From: Torreya grandis
Taxonomy: Eukaryota > Streptophyta > Pinopsida > Cupressales > Taxaceae
Reading direction: 5' to 3'
Assembly (NCBI GenBank): GCA_037957365.1
Contig: JARHVA010004091.1
Location: 808,501-872,500, forward strand
Length of the DNA: 64,000 bases
In this document: one piece after another, positions 48,225-60,432 of the stretch
How the letters are laid out: the number at the start of each line of letters is the position of its first letter
Position numbering within the stretch: position 1 is the stretch's first letter
Notes under the pieces: generated by a model
Told to the model about the DNA's origin: nothing
Seen by the model: the letters and a program-made list of their open reading frames with translations, nothing else
The model's database searches: none
Translations under genes and position numbers: made by a program

Positions 48225-49650
48225 TATAGCCAAACTTTTCATGTATAATAAATACCATTCCTGCATAAATCTAAACTCTGTTAATAACTGACAAAACCAA
48301 ATAACCTATTAACTAGTTATAATTTCTGCCCTATACTCAGCCACTGTAGATGAAAGTCCAATAACCTACTAATTCTTGCACAACTAAATAATAGATGAAG
48401 AAACAAGACAAAAGATGTATCCAAAAGTGGAATTCATGTCATTAAGAGAACCCACCTAATCCAAATCACTATATCCAACCAACTAAGTAGAACCTATGAT
48501 ATAGTGTAATCCAAAATGAGTAGTGCCTTGTAGATATCAAAAAATCTTTTTAGTAGCATACCAAGGACTATCATGAAGGTCATGTACAAACCTAGATATA
48601 ATCCCAATTATAAATTAAATGTTAGAGTGAATATAGGTCAAATGCATAAGACTCCCAACCATCTACCTATATAATGTAGGATCACAATTTGGAGTAGTAC
48701 AAGAGGTAGTGAGAGTCAATCCAGACTAAAAAGGAGAATGAATTGGCATAGAATCAATCATGAATACATGTTAAATAAGATCAAGGGTATGCTTATGTTA
48801 ATTTAAATGATGCCTCTAGCTGACTGTGAAATCTATAAATTAATGAAAAAATGCAAAAATCCAAGATCTATCATGTCAAACTATGTTGAATGTGCCTATT
48901 TATAGTCTAAATCTAATATGAATAGTTTCCTATGACAATAAAATCAACATACAAGACCATTATCATAATGTCCTCCCCAATATGCTTAATATACATTATG
49001 TGATCAGAGTGTTAGCAAAAAAATCTAGTGGAGAGAAGAAATGAATCCATCTTCTCATACCAAGCTTAAGGGCCTATTTGAGACCATAAAGAGACCTCTT
49101 AAGTTGACAAACAAGATAAGAATCATGAAAAAACCCATTAGGTTTCTCCATATATATTTCCTCATGCAAGTTTCGATACCTTAAATCACTCTTAACATCA
49201 AAATTGATATACTGGCAAATTGTGTGATCTAACAAGAGAAAGTATAAGGTGAACAAAATCCATCTTAGTAACAAACGTAAAAGTCTCAAAGTAGCCAATA
49301 CCTTTGAACTATGAGAGTTACTTTTCAATAAGATGTTACTTATACATATCAATGGACCCATTAGCTGCATACTTCATGAGCTAAATCTATTTGCACCTAA
49401 CCAACTTTCTTCCTTTAAAAAGAGTGACCAAATCCCAAGTGTGATTCTTCATCAATGAAGAATACTCATCTGTCATCACATCATCCCACTCTTATATCCC
49501 ATGAGCCTATGAAAAATATTATGGATCCCTAGAGAATGTGTAACACAAAAGTCTTATAGCCATAGAATGTGTAAGATGATGTCGAGTAGGTGCATAATTC
49601 TGAATGAAAGATGCTACCTCATATAATGTAGTACATGCCCACCTAGACAT
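48225..49650 (-). pseudogene. Copia B reverse transcriptase and RNase H, broken and 3'-truncated
   Basis: The piece 49,370-49,074 reads YINFDVKSDLRYRNLHEEIY, MEKPNGF and LKRSLYGLK, the conserved entry to the copia RT palm. Text below 49,000 corresponds to the palm and RNase H but is broken in all frames and no YVDD is readable. It ends abruptly at 48,225 against A's LTR. Confidence 0.82.
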
Positions 49651-50660
49651 AGTGGCAACATCAATGTGAATAACATCCTCATCCTCTATAACTTCCTTAA
49701 GAACATCCTGAAATGAGTCCTTAAAGACTGAATCTACGAGAGGAGGTGAATCACCGAAAGAAGAAGAAGAGTCATGAGATGTGAAATGCTCATCAAACTA
49801 AACATGAGTTCTAAAATAAACATCATGAGTATTAGGATTTAAAAGATAATAAGCTATCATGTCCTCACAATACCTTATAAAAATCAATGGTTTAGTCTTC
49901 AAATTCAATGCTTTCTTTTTATTATATGGTACAAATTCTAAAGCAAGGCTCCCAAACACTCAGAGAAATGAGAGATCAAGTTTGGTTCCAGACCAACTAT
50001 CCTCTAAAGTCATTTGCTTATATGATAAATTTAGTGTGTGGTTATGAATGTAGTTCACACAATTAACTACATCTACCCAATATATAGGAGGTAAACCTCA
50101 TGAACGCATCATGCAATTAGTCATCTTCTTTAAAGTTTGGTTCTTCTATTCTACTGAGGAGTATGTCCAATAAAATGCTAGTGAACAATGTCATGGACTG
50201 GCAGAAAATTAGAGATCTCCCAACTAAATTACTCATCACCATTGTCTATATGAATATTCTTGATGAAACTTGATGACTTTTTCTCAAAGAAAGACTTAAA
50301 CAGTTTAAAGTGAGCAAATACATCATATTTATTCTTCAATAAATAAACACAAGTACACCTTGATAAATTATCAATTAAAGTAAGTAAACACTTATCTCCA
50401 TTTAAATAAGGAGTAGGAAATACCATCAAATCATTATGCAAAAGCTCACGTGGTGAATAAGCTCTCATGGACATGCCCTTAAGAAATAGATCTTGTTATT
50501 ATTTCCCTAATACATAACTAGGGCAAACTCCATCAAGACATTAAATTGTAGGAAGACCCTTTACCATAACATGAGAGCTCAAATCCTTTTTAGTTTAGGT
50601 GTCCAAATTTCTCATGGTAAATTTGACTCTCAAAATATGTAAGAGAAACCAAACACGTAC
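49651..50660 (-). pseudogene. Copia B integrase, broken
   Basis: 50,474-50,229 is open and reads ELLHNDLMVF, LTLIDNLSRCTCVYLLKNK and IHIDNGDE: the first two acidic residues of the DDE core with the normal spacing. The zinc-domain part upstream and the C-terminal linker (near 49,850, compare A at 44,130) are frameshifted. Confidence 0.85.
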
Positions 50661-51790
50661 CTAAAAGAGGAGTATCATCAATACCATCAAAATATTAAAG
50701 TTGATAACTATTATCAATAATACCCTAAGTGATAAGTGTGTGTATCTCTAAAAAAATTTGAACTTTATCACCCTGTGGTGTGAAATCATTTTCTTACCTT
50801 GACCAAAATGAAAAATCTAATACACTAGAAGTAGATTGGTGGTGATGCTTAGAACATATAATGCATTATCGATACTACCAAAATATAGCTATATGTCAAC
50901 TTTTCCATTAACAAAAATGAAGGAAGAATCTCTAACCTCAATGTTGTAAGTGGAACACAGACCAAGAGATACAAAGGACTCCCTGGTAGAATTTATATCG
51001 TGTGAAACATAGGAATCTAGAACCCAGCTATCTAAAATAGGTAACTATGATCTCTTAACAACATTAAATATTTTCTCATACTCATGAGATTGAGAAGGAG
51101 TGGATATATAAATATTGTGTTTCCTAACCACATCCTCTAAGGTTTTCATTCTTTTGAAACACCAAGATTATTCATGATTAGACCCCTCACAATAGGATCA
51201 AGATAGGTTAGACTTATTCTTGGATTTGGAAAATGGTTTGGGTTTAAATGTAGTAGTGTTTGGCTTAGATGCATTTTGAGGTGGAGGATAAGTGTTCTTC
51301 TTATTACCTTTATATTTTACCTTAGTCTTAAGGTGTGAGACAACTCATTATTTCTGAGAGATGGAAGACTTAATGTGAGACAAATTGGATTCCTCCATAG
51401 TAAGTCTCTCATAAAACAACTCTATATCTAGCATTTTGAATGTGTTATCTAATGCATCCATACTAGAGAAAAAATAGAAGCAAAGATTTTTAATGGGCCA
51501 CTCAACTTAGACAGGATCAAATATATACACTCTTAATATTTTTTATCTTGACCACTCCCCTTCAATTGTGTCAACAAATACTTCAATTTAGTGAGGTAGT
51601 ATATAATGGAGGCAATGTCATCTAGATTTAGTGAAGTAATATCCACTTCAATATGCATAACTCTTAAGTGATCTACTTTATCAATCAATCCCTTTAACTT
51701 AGCCCATATTTTGAATGGAGAATCATATCCATTAAAATGAAATAAAAGACTATAACTCACATATCCCCCAATCAAGCCCATACACTCCTC
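50661..51790 (-). pseudogene. Copia B gag and protease, broken
   Basis: Gag starts near 51,781 (MGLIGGYVSYSLLFHFNGYD) and shows PFKIWAKLKGLIDKVDHLRV and LTSLNLDDIASI, parallel to A. The zinc knuckle near 51,190 keeps SYCEGSNHE and the last Cys, but the first Cys codon is TGA. Protease text near 51,010 (LDSYVSH) has lost the Gly-Ala of D-S-G-A. Confidence 0.83.
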
Positions 51791-53692
51791 AAACTTACAT
51801 TGATAATGAAAATTTTTAAATTCACATATAAACTATGGTTTTGTTTTGTTCATTAGGGATGATAATCCTTTGCACTTTGTGATTATTTCCATTTGAGGTC
51901 TTCATGTGTGGTAAGTATTTGTAGTTAAGGGATCACAATGGTCAACACCAAAATTATAATCCATTCCAACTAATCACTAAAGAGAAGAAAGAATGTAAAT
52001 GGTATACAAAATCATCACGTAGACAACCCCCAAAAATATTTTATTATAGGATGCTCCCTAATTTGGTACTTTATAAAAATAATGCATTTTATTATAGGAT
52101 GCTCCCTAATTTGGTACTTTATAAAAATAATGCATTTTTACAATTTAATGACACCAATAGATAGAGAATCAAAAAATATGCACTTTACAAAAAATAGAAC
52201 TCAAATCTAAATTATGACTTAGAAGTTAAAAGTGTTAATATTTCTTGTAAAATGGGTCAAAATAATTAAAACAACACTAAAAACTAGTTTTTGAGACCAA
52301 ATCATAAAAGAACATAGTCATCCAACCACTCGTTAGAACTAAAATTTTACCACAGACTTAGAAAAGCAAACTAAAGTGAAAAAATATCCTCCTAGTAAAT
52401 ATTATGCTTTCACAAGCAAACTGTGCTTCCACTTGAGGCAAAAAATTAGCTTTGTAAAAGTAAAAAAGTGAGTGAAGAGGCTATTTTTGTGAGAGAGAAA
52501 AAGAAAAATATTGTTGTATTTGCTCCAGATCCTTCTAGGAAGATGTAAACTAGCATATCCAAATTAAAAAACTCCAATGTCAAGTTTTCTTCAAATATTT
52601 GAAAAAAAATAAGGTGCTAATGTAGAAAAGGATGCCCCAGCTAGCAGATTGGACACTTGCAAGTAAAATGAAAATCTAATTTTTCAACACAATAGTATAA
52701 AATCCAAGAAAGAGTGCCTCGATCTCAAAAAAACCTCCTAAGAGAAAATTTCAATGATTAGCAAATAAGTTTTAACACAATAAAAAAGAAAAATTAAAGT
52801 TGATAAAATGTATGTTGGGCATCCAACTTTTACCTTTAGATTTTAATGCTTCTCTCTCAAATGCCAAGTGAAGAATATAATGCCTTATACTCTTACTAGT
52901 AGATCTACAAATACCACACATTGCTTAAAATGAAGACACCAAATGAGAATACGTAGATCTAGTGTCAATAAAAAAGAAAAGTACAAAACTTCAATGCTTC
53001 TATCCAATGCTTTTCCAAATTTCTTGATCTCTACAACACATATCTCCTCATTTCCCAATGCCAAGGTCAGATGTAGGGCTAAGAGTAAGAAGACAAGATA
53101 GATAAAAGTATTCCAATGCCACTCTTTTCAACAATGTCTATTCTCCTCCACACCAAGATCGTATCTAAATTCCAAAAATTTTATCTCAATGCCAAGCACC
53201 TCCAATCACTTATCACTGATCTAAAAACAACAAAATAAATAACTCCTCAAATCACCAATGTGAGAAATGGAATGTTGGTCTCAAATTTTCAATTCTTAGA
53301 TCTGAGGAAAATAATATCTTAATGCCAAAATAGAAAATCTTAAAAGAAAAGTTCTAATATGCATAAGGATGCCAAGATCTCCATGCTAGTTTACTACCTT
53401 AGAAGCAACAAAAGTTTCAAAAATAATAAAAACTTAAAAAAGTCTCCACCAATTTGAGGTGAAGTAAGCAAATCTTCCATGATAAAAAGCTTGAAAGTAA
53501 GAGATTCAAAATAATGAAAAGTTTCAAAATATTCAAAAATTATTTAAAAAGGGGAACCAAAGGGCATCAAGATATCCTTTTATACCTCTCTTTCATGCTT
53601 CTTCTCCATGATAAGGGATGAAGCAATGACAAAAGGGAAGCATGATAAAATTATTGAAATTGTAAACTAATTGATGTTTGCAACATTTTCAA
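51791..53692 (-). other. Long leader of copia B
   Basis: About 1.9 kb between primer site and gag, aligned with A's leader. It carries a perfect 48-bp tandem duplication (52,039-52,134) that A lacks. No coding domain. Confidence 0.7.
52039..52134. repeat. Perfect 48-bp tandem duplication
   Basis: Two identical head-to-tail copies starting ttttattatagg and ending aataatgca. A has a single diverged copy near 46,365. Confidence 0.95.
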
Positions 53693-53705
53693 GGCTATTG
53701 TACCA

Positions 53706-54009
53706 TGTTAGGAATGTTAAATACATTCCAATCCAAGAATTAAAAGTGTTAAAAATAAAATATCACAATGGAAGATATATATATGATATCCAAAAACAAG
53801 GTAAATCATATATTATTTGGAATGAAGCATAATAAAGCATGCTAGTACAAATGAAAGCCCTTGATTATATAGGTAAGGAAAAATATTAAACTAGATAAAT
53901 TAGTAAAAGTGGGATAAAGCCTCACATAGGACAAAATCACTAAAAAATAAAATAGCTGGCTAAGACACTAGAAAATGTAATAAATGCACATGAAATACAT
54001 ACTCTAACA
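53706..54009 (-). repeat. 5' LTR of copia B
   Basis: TGTTAGGAATG...ACTCTAACA, third copy of the A/B family LTR. Right flank is gaaaa. Confidence 0.88.
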
Positions 54010-56671
54010 GAAAAAACCATAAATGTTCAATGGCATAAATATACAGCATATGAACCACATGATATAAATCATAAAACTAAAGTCTCATGTGGCACACATG
54101 TTAAATGAAGCCTCATCTATACAAGGATGTTTTTACTTGTATATATTGGTGTGAAGGGTTCAAAATAGGCATCTATACCTACTTATAATGACTATAGAAG
54201 ACGTTTATTGGAACAAAGAAGTCATTCTTAAGACAAGAATAGTTGTAGAATTTTACTGCAACTAGACATGATGTTTAAAGTAGAGAAATATGAAAAAAAA
54301 TATAATATGGAAATGTGATGAAACTATTATGCAAGTTGGTAATAATTGTGCGATGAGGGTCCTTGAAAATATGGGTAGCAAGAGTGTACCCCACATACCT
54401 CCAAGAAGTATAGAATGGATCAACATCTTTCAATGTGTTAATGCATTATAGAAAGGTATATTATGTTTTAGTCTTTTTAAATCACAAAGGCAATTAGAAA
54501 ATTAAATTTCAAACTATGAGTATGGTACATGAATGGCATCTCAACCACTTACATGGATGCGTAATGATTTTTTTCCAAATTCACTACACCACTTTGCGAG
54601 ATCAGTTCTAGTTGGTTTTTAACCATTAAATATGTATTTCCTTATATTTTATGAAAATGGTATCCATGTGGCTTATGGTACAATCCATGAATAATGAGAA
54701 TTTGTCATATATATTATCATTCTATTTTCCCATACTAGACACAAGTTTTAACCACTAGATGTTATTGTATTCTCACCATTCAAAGTTTATTTTTAAAATG
54801 ATAATTTGAAATAGAAGTCCAAGTACCATAACCTATAAGTTAGGAGATATGAGTTGGATACTCTTAGTAGTAGGGATTTCAAAAGATATTTTAATCCATG
54901 AAATACTAAGTTGGATTTAAAATAACTAGTGTTTGGCCTCTCAACTGAGAGGCACTTACCAAAGATATGCCCTTGTTGATGCATACAATGTTGAACAAGA
55001 AGATGTAGAAAACATTGTGGAGAACATAATTATGTTGGATAGATATGGAAGGAAAGAAATCTATAAAATTCAATAGGAAATTGAAAAAATGCAAAAATCA
55101 AAATGGAAATATTTAACACTCTTGAAATTAAGTAAATTAAAACTAGGTCTACAACTTGAATAAAAAATCACACAAAGTCATGGCATTCAGTCACCCAAAG
55201 TTATGAGAGTTTATAATGGGTTAAACTTTACAAAACAAGCCAACCAAAATCCCTAAAATATATGGCTTTAAAAATTAGTATTTCCCTTGACCTCCCTAAT
55301 GATGACATATCATTTTCCTTTCCATTCCCTCTTCCTACCCTACCAAGTGAAGTAGTTCACTACTATGCATATTATAAAGATTGGGAAACTAAAGTCAAAC
55401 AACAATTGAAGGAATGTCCACTCAAAACTACATATTTGGAGCCATTGGAAACACATGTAGCATACACATGAAAAACCTATAAATTAAGAAGAAGGAAACA
55501 AATTATGTGGGTCATTACTTTATTTACTAAAGCTACTAATTGATAGGGTTAAATAAAGAATAGCTCATATAAACATTAGAACTATCAGGTTAAAAAAACA
55601 ATCACAAATTTTTACACCATTGGAATACTTAAAATTTATTTAAGAACAAGAAACATGACATAAGTAGTTGAAGGAGATAAAATAAAAGAAAAAATATCAG
55701 ATAGAGTAGAGAAAATCAAATAAACTCCTTGAACAAGAAAATAAGGAAATAAATAAATTTAAAGGGAGCTGAAAATACAAATGAAGGGATTAGAGAACAT
55801 GAAACAACAAAATGAAAATGAGAAAAATAAGGAACATGATAGGATTTAATCATATAAATATAGCCTTAAAAGGGAGAGGCATATAAAAAGATGTCTATGT
55901 AGTCTGTAAAAACTTATTCCTTCATAACATCCAATTATGTTGGATTTATACAACACATACATTCCATAATTTTCAAATTTCAATACTTTCCAAGCTTGCA
56001 TCCCCACTTCTCCTAAAAACCAAATGAATTTTCCTTCTCTAACAACTATGCATTTTTCTGTATCAATAGCCATCCATTATCATTCTTTAAAATCATGCAT
56101 TTTCCTACAAGCAAAGTGCAACATCCTAATTCATGCCTTATACATGTTATTAATTCAATACAAATGTAGTTTGATCATGGAATTCATATGTATGTTCATT
56201 TAATAGCATGACCAATATTCCATCTACACCCCAAAAATAAAAATGAAACAAAAATGCTCACTATAAAAGAAAGTAGTGATCTACACCACACAGTCTTGAA
56301 GAACTAATTGTCTTTCCAATAAATAACACAATTTCACCTATGGTAAGATGACAATATATAACCATTTTTTAGTATAAATAACTTTATTATAAGGTAATAA
56401 ATTATGTCATATGATTAGTAGATATTATATATCATATATTTGGAATCATGGATTTTGTGTAATCTATCTTGATAGCGTATTGTAATTTTACATAAGAGCG
56501 ATGGTTTGATCCTATCATAGTAATAATGGGAAGTAAGAATTTTATAAGACCTGATAAATATGCAATATATTTTTTAACATATATGTTCTATGAATACAAA
56601 TTTGATCCAAGCTTATTTTAATATCATCTCATTTTTTCATTTTCATTCATATATGTGTGTTTGTTTGTGTG
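54010..56671. other. Gene-poor DNA with one relic frame
   Basis: No recognisable domain. The plus-strand frame at 55,262-55,471 (MALKISISLDLPNDD..., then LPSEVVHYYAYYKDWE) is amphipathic and more protein-like than its surroundings. It is followed to about 55,850 by Lys/Glu-rich text with stops (GDKIKEKISDRVEKIK). That could be the coiled-coil part of a decayed element protein. Not identified. Confidence 0.35.
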
Positions 56672-56919
<248 letters not shown>

Positions 56920-56920
56920 G

Positions 56921-58660
56921 ATGAAAATGGAATCGTGGAGAGGAGCAGTGGCTAGGGTGATCGACGAACTTGTAGTTTACTCTTCCCCTAATTTATCAAC
57001 CAAAACCCCACATGTAAAATGGGTAGATCATAGGGGTAGGGCATTGTGGCAAAATAAAAAGTGGCAATCACACCATGGTCTCAGATAGGGGAGACAAAAG
57101 TGGCTTACACCTACCAAAATCAATGAGCAATGGGGCTTGCATACCTACCACAGGGGCCTATGATGATCTCAAGGAACCAACAAGGGCATAATGTTAGATG
57201 CATTAAAACACCATAGATACACATGCCATTGAATATAATGTAGGTATTTTTGATGATGCATAGCTTGGTAGGTAAATATGCATAAATATAATGAGATATG
57301 GATGTCAACAAAGTGTATACCAAAATGTAAGAGTAGGTATCTAACTACAACTAGAGGGCACAAATAGTTTTTTAGATTCAAATTAGATCCATCCAAGGAT
57401 ACACACTATGCTATGGGATAAGCCCATCAGAATGTGTATTTGATCTCAAAATATATATTAACAAAGTCATTGGGATCCCTTTACCTCTTCAATGTCTCAT
57501 CTACAATGGCAAAAATTTGGGGAATACTAACATGTTGTGTGATTATGGAATAATAAAAGATTCCCTTTTATCCCCAACTATGCAGTTGAGAGGTGGGGCA
57601 ATGGGAAATTATAAGGCACAAGTATTCTTCTACAAAGATGCTATAAATTCTTTCATACTAGAGGGGCCTTTCAAGAATGTTACAAACACTAATATAGTTA
57701 AAACACATCAAAAACCTAGTGCACAAGTTAGTGCCTATATAGTGGAATAGATAGAGGTGATTCTAACTGTGGATATAGTAGAGGAACACATGATAGTGTA
57801 TAGAGAAAATATGGAGTAAAAGGTAGTCATTTGTATATTTAATGGATTTTAGCCAACCATAGTGGCATTATTCCAATGGGTGTATTTGACTTGGTCAAAA
57901 AATCATGAAATCTCCCTCTATTCAAATTATTTTTTCATTATACACATTTTTATGAGGATGCTTATCAGAGTGTTTTTTTAGATGGACCTTGTTTCTAAGG
58001 GATAATTGTATTATACCTCACTCCATGGTTCCCAAATTTTGACCCCAATTCACACTCAATCACTATTATGGCAATTTGGGTAAGGCTACATAACCTCCCT
58101 ATATATTTTATGAGTGCTTTTAAATGAATAGGGGATAGTTTGGTCAAGTTTTTCAATGTGTCTATTGACAAAATTCAAGCATTTATATGAGCATATTCTC
58201 GTATATGTATATAAATCAACCTCAATAAAGTTCTACCAAACAAAATGATAATTAAATATGGGAAAATCTAGCATATCTAGTCCCTAGATTTTGAGAATAT
58301 AACCTTTTATTATCGTATCTATAAGCTTATTTGGAATCTCCATGCTACTTATCCATAGGAAAGAAAATTACCAACACATAAGAAAGGGATAAAACCTTCT
58401 TATAAATGGTGGTATTTTCTTGCTCAAGAGGAAGTAGAGGATGTAGAGGAAAACCATGAAGTGGAATGTCAGAATGGGACAGAGATAGAGGAGCAAAAAA
58501 TTAGAGAACATATCATACACATTGATTAAATAGATACCATAGATGATGAAAACAAAGAGAATGATGATCAAACCATGGAAATTGAATGGGTTGGCTCAAT
58601 ACTAGAAGGAATGAATAGAGCTCATAAATCAGAGAACTTTGATTCAAAAAAAAAAAAATT
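56921..58660 (+). pseudogene. LINE-type ORF1 relic with DUF4283 domain
   Basis: ORF1 of plant L1-type LINEs binds RNA. A less AT-rich open piece (56,921-57,086) may be its 5' part or leader. 57,517-57,750 is open (KDSLLSPTMQLRGGAMGNY). From about 57,835 the DUF4283 signature follows: ALFQWVYLTW, PWFPNFDPNSHS, AIWVRLHNLPIYF near 58,075, GDSLVKFFNVSIDK and YSRICI. Where a CCHC knuckle is expected, the text is FYYRIYKLIWNLH with both first cysteines gone. An acidic tail runs to a short poly-A at 58,648-58,660. Many stops and frameshifts; no endonuclease or reverse transcriptase part follows. Confidence 0.8.
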
Positions 58661-58738
58661 GGTACCCTACACAAACTCAAATTAAATGCAAAATATGTCT
58701 CTTATATAATACCTACATATATAATTATATATAGTTAG

Positions 58739-60432
58739 TGTAGATCTTTTATCAACTTTCACTTCTCTCACACTATGCTTGCAAACTTGCCATTCCTTCT
58801 TAACCCACATTAGGCCTATCTTGTCCTAATGGGCCAAAACACAAACTCCTACTTTATCAAAGTTCCAAAACACATTAAAAAATTCTAACACATTATTTAA
58901 AAATATCTCAATCCACCTTTATCAATCATCATCTCGCATTTCACTTAATAATCAACTTCTTGTATTTTAAGCCTATTAGCCCTATTTAGGGGCAAATCTA
59001 TTGTTTTATTCCATACACCATCTCATCAATGAAAATTAAATAGGTTTTTCAGTATTGTTTTCTATTCCATTGACTCACATAAAAACTTATGTTATGTTCC
59101 TTTGCAAAGTCTTGTACCTGTAGGCTTACCTAACACTCTAATTAACCCTCCAAATGGATAAACCTACTTAGCCTAAGAAATGTATAGTCAACCAATGCAA
59201 ACTATTGACCTTTTTAGACACATTTTTTCCTCATTCAGCTTATCCAACCCTTATTTTAGTCTCACTCTCAAATAACATCCCTTTTACTTCTTTATCCTAT
59301 CCCAACTAGGTCTCTTTTTGGCCTAAGTCAACTCAGTCCTCAAAAAGCAATACTGATAAGTTTGTACACACCTGAAACCAACTGATTCACTTAAAACATG
59401 TCAAATAGGTCTATACTAAAAAAATTTAGAAATTTTTGATTGTTCAAAGAGATATATGTTCTAAACCCTAGATTAGGGCTTTTTGTTCTCTCTCACAACC
59501 CGAGAGCCAATGAAAGCAATTGTGAATGTTTAAAAAGGTTTCAAATATCCAAACATAGTTTGATAGGTATGTCTAATGACCATACAACTATTTCATTCTA
59601 AGATAAAGGTTATATAACCCTTAGATTACTCTCAACAAGGAGAACTCTATTTTTTAACACTGTATTTTGTTAACAAGAATAGGGGTATATGAGGTTCCAT
59701 TGTCTTTTCAACTTATAAGGACTCTTTAGATTATAGTATGTTTTTAAATACCTTATATGAGTATTATAAACCCCTCTCTATCACTTTTTGTCCAAAACAA
59801 GAATCAATACTACCTATAATATGGTACAAAATTTTGGTTTGGTGATTGTAGGCTTTCAATGAATAAAATTGTGATCAAAATAAAACTCACTTACCCTTAT
59901 CATTGTATATTCAAATAGATTTATGTTAACTTCATATTGTTCCAATGTCTAACCTTACATATAAATCTAAGTGAGGAAATGGTTCAAATACTCAGACTTT
60001 GTTCAAACAAAACTATATGTTGCATTCCTTGTTTAGCAGGCTTGGCAGACTTCTCAAAAGTTACTACTTCCAACACAACTTAGCATTCCCTGTCTCTAGA
60101 AAAGAGAATATAGTGTGATCATAAATAATATTAGTAATATTGAAGTATATTCACTCACCATTTGATTCTTTAAACACTTCTTATGCTCGATTTTAGCCAT
60201 GTAAATTAATGACACATAGAAAAATGATATCACATCAAAATTGCATATCTTACCTTAAGGTCATATAAATAAATTTTAAACCTAGGTATACATAGTGATG
60301 ACATTAATCATTCTTCAAAATGACATTATTTATTGATGTCCTTTACATATATTGTCTAGACTTATATAGTTCTACATACTATCTTGGCAAACTTTCTTTT
60401 TTTGTCAATCTTGTCTGCCCTATTTCTCATCA
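58739..60432 (-). repeat. 3' LTR (complete copy)
   Basis: Matches 62,476-64,000 as far as the window goes. It contains a palindrome, aaaccctaGATtagggcttt, near 59,463 that is kept in the other copy (63,200), followed by a second short inverted repeat (ctctc...gagag). Confidence 0.75.

Larger units (their letters stand above)
48225..54009 (-). mobile_element. Ty1/copia retrotransposon 'B', same family as A
   Basis: Minus-strand copia body with its own 5' LTR (53,706-54,009) and primer-site relic (TGGTACAATAGCC, 53,693-53,705). It lacks the last 400 bp or so that A has before its 3' LTR, and no separate 3' LTR is present. It lacks both insertions found in A and so shows the empty sites. Stops and frameshifts are frequent throughout. 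Confidence 0.82.
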
